Shown piece after piece: positions 7,647-14,183 of a stretch of DNA of 39,336 bases. Each line of letters opens with the position of its first letter. Position 1 is the stretch's first letter. The position numbers and the translations under genes were made by a program. Source of the stretch: Anaerolineae bacterium (GTDB lineage: Bacteria; Chloroflexota; Anaerolineae; B4-G1; SLSP01); assembly GCA_003562365.1 (NCBI GenBank), contig PWVB01000524.1:1-39336 (forward strand). Direction: 5' to 3'. The notes below the pieces were generated by a model that saw only the letters and a list, made by a program, of their open reading frames with translations, ran no database searches and had not been told where the DNA came from.

Positions 7647-8798
7647 GTGAATCAGCTGTTCTCGTTTGAGGTGGCGGCAAAGGAAGGAACTGCGCGGGCC
7701 GGTGTGTTCCACACCGCTCACGGTCCGGTGCTGACTCCGATCTATGCGCCAGTCGGAACCCAGGCTACCGTCAAAGCTGTGACGCCTCAGCAGCTGCAAG
7801 AAGTAGGCGCATCCTTGGTGCTGGCAAACACCTATCATCTCTACTTGCGGCCCAGCGACGCGGTGATCCGATCGCTGGGTGGACTGCATGCGTTCATGAA
7901 CTGGGACGGTCCGATCCTGACGGACTCCGGCGGTTTTCAAGTCTTTAGCTTAGCCGGTCGGGATGGCAAACAATCCTTGCGCCGGATCGACGATGACGGT
8001 GTGACTTTTCGCTCGCATCTCGACGGCCGCCGTCACCGCTTTACACCGGAGAAGGTGATGCAGATTCAGGAGAATCTGGGGGCAGACATCGTGATGGTTT
8101 TAGATGAGTGTGCTGTGCCGGATGACTATGATTATCTAAAGCGTCATGCACTGCCGCGGACGCATGCCTGGGCCGAGCGATGTAAGGTCGCGCATCATCG
8201 ATCAGACCAGGCACTCTTCGGTATCGTACAAGGTGGTGTCTACCCGGATTTGCGTGCCGCCAGCGCCCGGCATCTGGTCGCACTTGACTTTCCCGGCTAC
8301 GCCATCGGCGGCCTCTCGGTCGGTGAAGGTAAGCACGAGATGTATACGACTTTGGAGGCGACCACACCACTGCTGCCGGAGGATAGACCGCGCTACCTGA
8401 TGGGGGTTGGAACGCCTGAGGATCTGGTGGAAGGGGTGGCGCGGGGTGTTGACATTTTCGATTGTGTTCTGCCGACACGGGTCGCCCGCAATGGGCAGGC
8501 TTTGCTGCGAACGGATAAGTACAATATGCGCAACGCGCAGTTCGCTGAAGACCCGGTGCCGATCGACGCGACATGTGGCTGCTATACTTGCAGGAATTTC
8601 AGTCGCGCCTACGTGCGGCACCTGCTAGTTGCTAAGGAGATCCTCGGTGCGACGTTATTGACCATGCATAACCTTTATACTATGTTGAACTTGATCACAG
8701 ACATCCGTGCCTCTATCGTGGAGGGGCGTTTTGAGGCGTTTCGAGAGGCCTTTTGGGACGCGCGTCGTGAGAGCTCGTCAGCAGAGGAAGGAGCGTAG
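7647..8798 (+). CDS. tgt: Queuine/preQ1 tRNA-guanine transglycosylase
   Basis: Exchanges guanine-34 of tRNAs with GUN anticodons for the queuosine precursor preQ1. The sequence has LANTYHLYLRPSD, the substrate pocket TDSGGFQVFSL, GIVQGG, YAIGGLSVGE, the nucleophile region DIFDCVLPTRVARNG, and a C-terminal zinc site CGCYTCRNFSRAYVRHL with a downstream His. It has 383 aa, normal for the family. The GTG at 7647 is chosen because GAAGGGG (7634-7640) precedes it by 6 bases and the product then starts MNQLFSFEV. The methionine aminopeptidase gene starts 8 bases after its stop, so the two are probably co-transcribed. No other queuosine genes are in the window. Confidence 0.96.
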   Translation: MNQLFSFEVAAKEGTARAGVFHTAHGPVLTPIYAPVGTQATVKAVTPQQLQEVGASLVLANTYHLYLRPSDAVIRSLGGLHAFMNWDGPILTDSGGFQVFSLAGRDGKQSLRRIDDDGVTFRSHLDGRRHRFTPEKVMQIQENLGADIVMVLDECAVPDDYDYLKRHALPRTHAWAERCKVAHHRSDQALFGIVQGGVYPDLRAASARHLVALDFPGYAIGGLSVGEGKHEMYTTLEATTPLLPEDRPRYLMGVGTPEDLVEGVARGVDIFDCVLPTRVARNGQALLRTDKYNMRNAQFAEDPVPIDATCGCYTCRNFSRAYVRHLLVAKEILGATLLTMHNLYTMLNLITDIRASIVEGRFEAFREAFWDARRESSSAEEGA

Positions 8799-8805
8799 GC
8801 AGAGC

Positions 8806-9678
8806 GTGCAGAAACTATCACGAAACGATCCTTGTTGGTGCGGCAGTGGTAAGAAGTACAAGCATTGTCATCTAAAAGAGGACCAGACCCGGCTGCGTGC
8901 GCGGCGAAAGGTGTTGGGCCGCCAGCGGAGGAAGATTATGGTTAAGACGGAGAAGCAGATTGCGGGCATCCGCAAGGCGTGTCACCTCACGCGGGACATC
9001 CTCAATGCATTGGAGGATCGTATCAGCCCGGGCATTGCGACCGAACAGATCAACACGTGGGTCCACGAGATGACCGTCAACGCTGGCGCGACACCAGCCC
9101 CACTGAACTACCGTGGGTATCCCAAAAGCGTTTGTACCTCGATCAACGAGGTAATCTGTCATGGCATCCCCACGCCGGAGCGCGTACTGCAGGAAGGTGA
9201 CATTCTGAATGTGGACGTGACCTCGATCCTTGAAGGTTACTATGGGGACTGCAGCCGCATGTTCCTGATTGGCGAGGTCTCTAACGAGGCTCGCAAGCTG
9301 GTTGAGGTCACTCGTGAGTGTCTTTACCGAGCCATCGAGCAGGTCCGGCCGGGCAGCCGCGTTGGTGATGTCGGGCACGCGATCCAGGCACATGCAGAAC
9401 GCCACGGTTACTCGGTAGTGCGCGCCTTTGTCGGACACGGGACTGGTGTTGAGTTTCACGAAGCGCCAGATATCCCGCACTATGGCTCCCCGGGCACCGG
9501 TACGATCTTCGTCCCCAATATGGTCTTCACCATCGAACCGATGATCAACGCCGGAGGTTTCCACGTTACCGTGTTGGAGGATGGGTGGACGGCGGTGACC
9601 TCTGATGGCTCCCTGTCAGCACAGTGGGAGCATACGCTGCGGGTGATGGAGGATGGCGCTGAGATCCTGACGGAATAA
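8806..9678 (+). CDS. map: Type I methionine aminopeptidase with N-terminal SEC-C zinc motif
   Basis: Removes the initiator methionine from nascent proteins; a two-metal enzyme. The first 22 residues carry a SEC-C zinc motif (RNDPCWCGSGKKYKHCH), also found on SecA and on chlamydial-type MetAPs. A basic linker (about 25-44) leads to the catalytic pita-bread domain with all five metal ligands: D137 (DVTSI), D148 (GDC), H211 (GHGTGVEFHEAP), E244 (FTIEPM) and E275 (QWEHT). The long start is GTG 8806, with a GGAAGGAG site rather far upstream (12 bases). A second start, ATG 8938, has an ideal GGAGG at 8927-8931 and would give a 246-aa enzyme lacking the zinc motif. Both products may be made. The SEC-C motif may help ribosome docking; that is inference. 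Confidence 0.94.
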   Translation: MQKLSRNDPCWCGSGKKYKHCHLKEDQTRLRARRKVLGRQRRKIMVKTEKQIAGIRKACHLTRDILNALEDRISPGIATEQINTWVHEMTVNAGATPAPLNYRGYPKSVCTSINEVICHGIPTPERVLQEGDILNVDVTSILEGYYGDCSRMFLIGEVSNEARKLVEVTRECLYRAIEQVRPGSRVGDVGHAIQAHAERHGYSVVRAFVGHGTGVEFHEAPDIPHYGSPGTGTIFVPNMVFTIEPMINAGGFHVTVLEDGWTAVTSDGSLSAQWEHTLRVMEDGAEILTE

Positions 9679-9698
9679 CGTGATACTGGTCGAGCTTA

Positions 9699-9726
9699 TT
9701 GTTGTAATGTCGATATCTGCTATACT
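9699..9726 (+). promoter_or_regulatory. Promoter of the DUF59 gene
   Basis: TTGTTG (9699-9704), a 16-base spacer and TATACT (9721-9726) preceded by TGC (extended -10). Confidence 0.65.
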
Positions 9727-9759
9727 AAGCACCACTATGATGGTGGAAGGAGCGAGATA

Positions 9760-10053
9760 ATGCAGGGTGATGCGGGTGAGATTCGCAAGGGTCTGCGGGA
9801 TGTTATCGATTTTGAGCTTGGGTTGGATGTGGTGTCGCTCGGGTTGATCCGGGGCATCGAGGTGGAGGATGACAGGGTTGTGATCACGATGATCCTGACG
9901 TCGCCGATGTGCCCCATGGCGTCCTTTATGATGAACCAAGTTCAGGAGCGAGCGTCGGAGCTGACGGACAAGCCGGTGGAGGTCAAGCTTGGTCAGGAGC
10001 TCTGGAAGGTCGATATGATGGAGGAGGAGGCGCGCGAGGTGCTGAATATCTAG
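9760..10053 (+). CDS. DUF59/MIP18-family metal-sulfur cluster assembly factor
   Basis: A 97-aa single-domain protein of the family that includes SufT, PaaD and the MIP18 cytosolic Fe-S targeting factor; members help deliver or mature iron-sulfur clusters. The signature is RDVIDFELGLDVVSLGL near the N-terminus, VVITMILTSPMCPMASFM with the conserved Cys (about residue 51), and a C-terminal ELWKVDMM. The usual DPELG is DFELG here, a mild variation. The ATG at 9760 is preceded by GGAAGGAG. It has its own promoter and sits just ahead of the pheS T-box leader. The Fe-S enzymes in this window (KorAB partners, AOR) make such a factor plausible, but no specific client can be named. Confidence 0.85.
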   Translation: MQGDAGEIRKGLRDVIDFELGLDVVSLGLIRGIEVEDDRVVITMILTSPMCPMASFMMNQVQERASELTDKPVEVKLGQELWKVDMMEEEAREVLNI

Positions 10054-10065
10054 CCGTCATCGCGC

Positions 10066-10093
10066 TTGACAACTCTGAAGTCCTGAGGATAAT
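10066..10093 (+). promoter_or_regulatory. Promoter of the pheST T-box transcript
   Basis: A perfect TTGACA (10066-10071), a 16-base spacer and GATAAT (10088-10093), starting just after the DUF59 stop. The transcript would begin near 10100 with a leader of about 370 bases. Confidence 0.75.
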
Positions 10094-10099
10094 AAGGTC

Positions 10100-10408
10100 A
10101 GCTTAGCTTTGGCAAAGGCTGTGACAGGGAGAAGTACCCGGGTCGAACCTGACAGGGAGACGCGGCCAGTGACTGAGAGCCACGTTCAGTGAAATCCCGG
10201 CGAAGTTCGCCCTAGAGCCGACCGTTGAAGATCTTGACGAAGTCGAGACTGTGTAGACGGCTCCGCAAGCCCAGCGTTATGGGGTAGCCCATCGTCATAC
10301 AGTGAGATGACCGTGGTGTGAGGGGCTCCGTACTGCAAACACGGGGCAAGCCGGGTGGTACCGCGGGAGTTACGCTCTCGTCCCAGCAAGGGATGAGGGC
10401 GTTTTTTT
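10100..10408 (+). promoter_or_regulatory. T-box riboswitch (tRNA-Phe sensing) upstream of pheS
   Basis: The leader binds uncharged tRNA-Phe and then prevents a downstream terminator. The T-box core GGGTGGTACCGCGG is at 10353-10366, containing the UGGU-type bulge that pairs with the tRNA acceptor end. The Stem I AGTA motif is at 10133-10136. The specifier is TTC (Phe) at 10206-10208 within GAAGTTCGCC; the homologous place in the ileS leader of this window reads ATC. The terminator follows at 10372-10408. The antiterminator would use the T-box core and the left arm of the terminator. The specifier agrees with the gene it controls. Confidence 0.93.
10372..10408 (+). terminator. T-box-controlled intrinsic terminator
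   Basis: A 13-bp stem (10372-10384 with 10390-10402, two G-U pairs) with loop AGCAA, running directly into seven T residues (10402-10408). It is the off state of the pheS T-box. Confidence 0.9.
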
Positions 10409-10470
10409 GTGGAGTACCGGTTGTTTGTCATAGGTATTCCATCAGCCCAAAAGCTATAAGGGGGTGGCAG

Positions 10471-11523
10471 ATGAGTTCATTCGAGGCACTGGAGCAGTTG
10501 CATCATCAAGCGCTAGCGGAGCTAGTTGATGCAGCGACGACAGAGGCGCTGAAGGGTTGGGAGGATCGCTATCTGGGTCGCAAGGGACAGATCACGCAGC
10601 AAGCGCGCACCGTGGGGCAGATGCCCAAGGAAGCGCGTCCGGCTTTTGGGCGCCGCGTCAATGAGATCAAGACGTTGCTGGAACAGGCCTATGAGACCCG
10701 CCTGGCGGAGATTCGAAACGCTGAGTTGCAGACTCAAATGACCAGGGAAGCGATCGATGTCACACTGCCCGGACGTCCTATGGTGCCTGGGCACCTGCAT
10801 TTGACCATCCAGGCACTGCGTGAGCTCTACGACATCTGGGCCAAGATGGGCTTTGAGGTATATGAGGCGCCCGATGTCGAATTGGAGGCTTACAATTTCG
10901 ATCTGCTTAACATTCCTGAATACCATCCCGCTCGTGACATGTGGGACACCTTCTGGGTGAAGGGGACGAACGACCAACAGGCAGGAGATAGACGGTTGCT
11001 GCGCACCCACACTTCGCCCGGACAGATTCGGGTGATGCGCGAGCGGTATCCTGAACCGATTCGGGTTATCTTGCCCGGTAAATGTTATCGTTACGAACAG
11101 ATCACCGTGCGGGCCGAGCACCAGTTCTACCAGATGGAGGGGCTTGCTGTAGGACGCGCGATTACCCTAACGGACTTGATCGGGACGGTGACTCAGTTCT
11201 CGCATCTTTATTACGGGGCGGATCGTCAGGTGCGCGTCCGCAGTTCCTATTTCCCCTTCACAGAGCCGAGTGTAGAAGTTGATACTCAGTGTATTCTCTG
11301 CGGCGGGGAAGGGTGTGCTGTCTGCAAGTATACGGGATGGCTGGAGATCGCCGGCGCGGGGATGGTCCACCCAGTGGTGTTGGAGAATGGAGGCTACGAT
11401 CCCGATGTGTGGAGTGGTTTCGCTTTCGGCTTTGGGGTCGAGCGACCGGCTATGCAAAAGTACGGCGTCGAAGACATCCGGCTCTTCTATGGCAATGACT
11501 TGCGCTTCCTGCGACAATTCTAG
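10471..11523 (+). CDS. pheS: Phenylalanine--tRNA ligase alpha subunit
   Basis: Catalytic subunit of the (alpha-beta)2 class II synthetase charging tRNA-Phe. It has the N-terminal coiled coil (about 1-85), the catalytic core with RRLLRTHTSPGQIRVM (motif 2 region), FHQMEG-like FYQMEGLAVG, the CILCGGEGCAVC stretch and the motif 3 end GFAFGFGVERPAM. The length of 350 aa is normal. The ATG at 10471 is preceded by AAGGGGGTGG; longer frames upstream run back through the T-box and are excluded. It lies 60 bases before pheT in the usual operon and is controlled by the Phe T-box. Confidence 0.96.
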   Translation: MSSFEALEQLHHQALAELVDAATTEALKGWEDRYLGRKGQITQQARTVGQMPKEARPAFGRRVNEIKTLLEQAYETRLAEIRNAELQTQMTREAIDVTLPGRPMVPGHLHLTIQALRELYDIWAKMGFEVYEAPDVELEAYNFDLLNIPEYHPARDMWDTFWVKGTNDQQAGDRRLLRTHTSPGQIRVMRERYPEPIRVILPGKCYRYEQITVRAEHQFYQMEGLAVGRAITLTDLIGTVTQFSHLYYGADRQVRVRSSYFPFTEPSVEVDTQCILCGGEGCAVCKYTGWLEIAGAGMVHPVVLENGGYDPDVWSGFAFGFGVERPAMQKYGVEDIRLFYGNDLRFLRQF

Positions 11524-11583
11524 CCAGTTGTCGAGGACGAGAGAATGCCAAAGGTATGATGCGACAGAAAGCGAGTTTAGGTT

Positions 11584-14127
11584 ATGAAAATCCCTTTGTC
11601 CTGGCTAACTGACTACGTCCAGGTGGATGACCTGCCGATTGAGGCACTGCGGCAGCGGCTGGATCTTGCCGGCCTCGAAGTCGAGACCATCGAGGTGATC
11701 GGTTACCCGGGGGCGGAGTTGCCCTGGGATCCGAAGAAGGTGATCACGGCAGAGGTGCGGGCGGTGCGTCCGCATCCTAACGCCGACCGTCTGGTCCTGG
11801 CTGAAGTTGACTACGGTGGTGAGGCACCGGAGATCGTAGTGACTGGTGCACCCAGTCTCTACGATCGACTGGGTGAGGCGAATCTACATTTGAAGGTAGC
11901 CTTCGCCTGGGAAGGTGCCGAGCTTTACGATGGCCACGTTGAAGGGTGGCGCAAGAGTCGACTGAAGCAGACTCGAATTCGCGGTGAGCCGTCCCGGGCT
12001 ATGGTTTGCTCGGAGAAGGAGTTGGGGCTCTCAGAGGCGGCCGAGGATATTCTCTACTTGCCTCCTGATACGCCGGTAGGGCTGCCCTTGGTAGAGGTTC
12101 TGGGAGACTATGTTCTAGACTTTGACATTAAGGGACCTTTCGGGCACCTTCAGTCGGTCTATGGCATCGCGCGTGAGATCGCCGCGCTCTACGGTCGTCC
12201 GCTGCAGGCCGATCCGTTGAATGCTGCGGAGCGATTGGGCCTTGAACCCGCGGCGGCGGGTGATTTCGTGGATTTGGAGATCGCCGACCCGGAGCTCTGT
12301 TCTCGCTACACGGCGACGATGATTCGCGACATCGAGGTGGCACCCTCACCTCTGTGGCTACAGCTACGCCTGCGGCGCGCCGGTTTGCGACCGATCAACG
12401 TCATCGTCGATGTTACCAACTACGTGATGTGGGAGCTGGGCGAGCCGTTGCACGCCTTCGATTACCACGAAGTGCAACCCCGACCGGGCGAGTCCCAACC
12501 GGCGATCATCGTGCGCTGCGCAAAAGCCGGTGAGCAGATGACGACCCTGGACGGTGAGGACCGCACTTTTGACGATCAGATGCTGCTGATCACCGATGGA
12601 GAGGGCCCGGTGGGCATCGCCGGTGTGATGGGGGGGCTGGAGAGTGAGGTCGGTAATGCGACCGAGGCCATACTGCTGGAAGCGGCTAACTTCCACTTTC
12701 TGAACATTCGGCGCACGAGCCAACAGCTGAAACTGCACACCGAGGCTTCCTTGCGGTTCGGCAAGCAGGTGGATCCTGCCCTGGCGTTGCCGGCAGCTGC
12801 GCGGGCTGTGGAGTTGCTCCAGACAGTCACGAATGCGACTATCGATCCTGCGATTGCCGACCTCTATCCAGGTAAGCCGGAGGTGCAAACGATCGCACTC
12901 GATCCGGCCCTGGTGGATCGCATCCTGGGAGTCGAGATTCCCCACGCTGAGCAGATCCGACTGTTGGAGGCGCTGGAGTTCAAGATCGACGCCGAGGTCA
13001 TGCCTTGGACGGTGCGCGTGCCGTCCTATCGGCTGGACGTGCGGCGCCCGATCGACCTGGTGGAGGAGATTGGGCGCATCTATGGCTATGATCGCTTCCC
13101 CGGAACGTTGATTGAGGAACCGATACCCCCGTTGCGTCGCAACCGGGCACTGGAAGATGAGGATCGATTGCGCGATATGCTCGTCGGGCTGGGACTAGAC
13201 GAGGTGATCACCTATTCGCTCATCGATCCCGTTGATGAAGAACGACTCCATCCTGAGCCCGATCAACGGCTGACGCTGCCGGGCGAACCGGTGGCGCTGC
13301 AAAACACGCTGTCGCCAGAGCGGTCGCAGATGCGCCGCACGCTATTGCCTGGCGCGTTGCGGACCGCGTGGGCTAATCTACGCTATCTGTCGCGCATCGC
13401 TACCTTCGAGCTGGGCCGTATCCACTACAAGGTGGCAGAGCCTGATGCCGCGACGGCGGAGACCGGCGTTGAGGAGCCGCGCCGCTTGAGTATCCTGTTG
13501 ACAGGGCCGCGGACGCCTCTCTGGTGGCGTGAGGCGGCGGCAGAGCCACTGTTGGATTACTTTGATCTGAAAGGGATCGTCGATGCGTTGCTCCAACGGC
13601 TAAACCTCACCGAACCGGTGGCCTGGGCCGCCGGCAACCATCCCTCCTTCCATCCCGGACGCTGTGCCGCTGTCTCTGTGGCGGGGCAGGTGTTGGGTGT
13701 GCTGGGCGAGCTACATCCCCTGGTGCGCGAGGCTTTCGATCTACCGAAGCAGCCCGTTCTGCTGCTGGATTGGGATTTGGAGGTGCTCTTCGAGGCGGCT
13801 GCCGATGCCGAGGCGGCCAAGCAGGTCGGCTCCCTCTCGCCCTATGCCCCGGTCCACGAGGATCTGGCGCTGGTCGTCGACGAGGCGATGCCGGCGGTGA
13901 GTGTGGAGCGCGTCATTCGTGAGGCCGGTAAACCGTTGGTGAACGAAGTGGTGCTGTTCGATGTCTACCGGGGTGCACAGGTGGGATCCGGCAAGAAGAG
14001 TCTGGCTTTCTCGCTTAGCTATCAGGCACCCAATCGTTCTCTCTCTGATCGCGATGTCACAAAGCTGCGGCAGCGTATCATCAGAACGGTGGAGCGGGAA
14101 CTGGGTGCCCAGTTGCGCGGCGGCTAG
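11584..14127 (+). CDS. pheT: Phenylalanine--tRNA ligase beta subunit
   Basis: Tetramer partner of PheS, with editing and tRNA-binding domains. It starts MKIPLSWLTDYV (N-terminal domain), then an EMAP-type OB-fold (about 42-160), the B3/B4 editing domain (about 220-400, with RPINVIVDVTNYVMWELGEP and the MTTLDGEDR segment), the B5 domain (about 405-485), a catalytic-like core, and a C-terminal FDX-ACB domain (about 750-847, LSPYAPVHEDLALVVDE) that grips the tRNA anticodon stem. The 847-aa length is a little over the common 790-820 but no break is seen. It is co-transcribed with pheS. Confidence 0.95.
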   Translation: MKIPLSWLTDYVQVDDLPIEALRQRLDLAGLEVETIEVIGYPGAELPWDPKKVITAEVRAVRPHPNADRLVLAEVDYGGEAPEIVVTGAPSLYDRLGEANLHLKVAFAWEGAELYDGHVEGWRKSRLKQTRIRGEPSRAMVCSEKELGLSEAAEDILYLPPDTPVGLPLVEVLGDYVLDFDIKGPFGHLQSVYGIAREIAALYGRPLQADPLNAAERLGLEPAAAGDFVDLEIADPELCSRYTATMIRDIEVAPSPLWLQLRLRRAGLRPINVIVDVTNYVMWELGEPLHAFDYHEVQPRPGESQPAIIVRCAKAGEQMTTLDGEDRTFDDQMLLITDGEGPVGIAGVMGGLESEVGNATEAILLEAANFHFLNIRRTSQQLKLHTEASLRFGKQVDPALALPAAARAVELLQTVTNATIDPAIADLYPGKPEVQTIALDPALVDRILGVEIPHAEQIRLLEALEFKIDAEVMPWTVRVPSYRLDVRRPIDLVEEIGRIYGYDRFPGTLIEEPIPPLRRNRALEDEDRLRDMLVGLGLDEVITYSLIDPVDEERLHPEPDQRLTLPGEPVALQNTLSPERSQMRRTLLPGALRTAWANLRYLSRIATFELGRIHYKVAEPDAATAETGVEEPRRLSILLTGPRTPLWWREAAAEPLLDYFDLKGIVDALLQRLNLTEPVAWAAGNHPSFHPGRCAAVSVAGQVLGVLGELHPLVREAFDLPKQPVLLLDWDLEVLFEAAADAEAAKQVGSLSPYAPVHEDLALVVDEAMPAVSVERVIREAGKPLVNEVVLFDVYRGAQVGSGKKSLAFSLSYQAPNRSLSDRDVTKLRQRIIRTVERELGAQLRGG

Positions 14128-14140
14128 GCCGCCTTGCTTC

Positions 14141-14173
14141 GCTCCTCCGGCGGGACAGCCCCGCCGGGGGAGC
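14141..14173. terminator. Terminator hairpin after pheT
   Basis: GCTCCTCCGGCGGG (14141-14154) pairs with CCCGCCGGGGGAGC (14160-14173), one G-U, five-base loop, followed by TTCTGT. It lies between pheT and the convergent gene ending at 14184. Confidence 0.6.
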
Positions 14174-14183
14174 TTCTGTCCTA

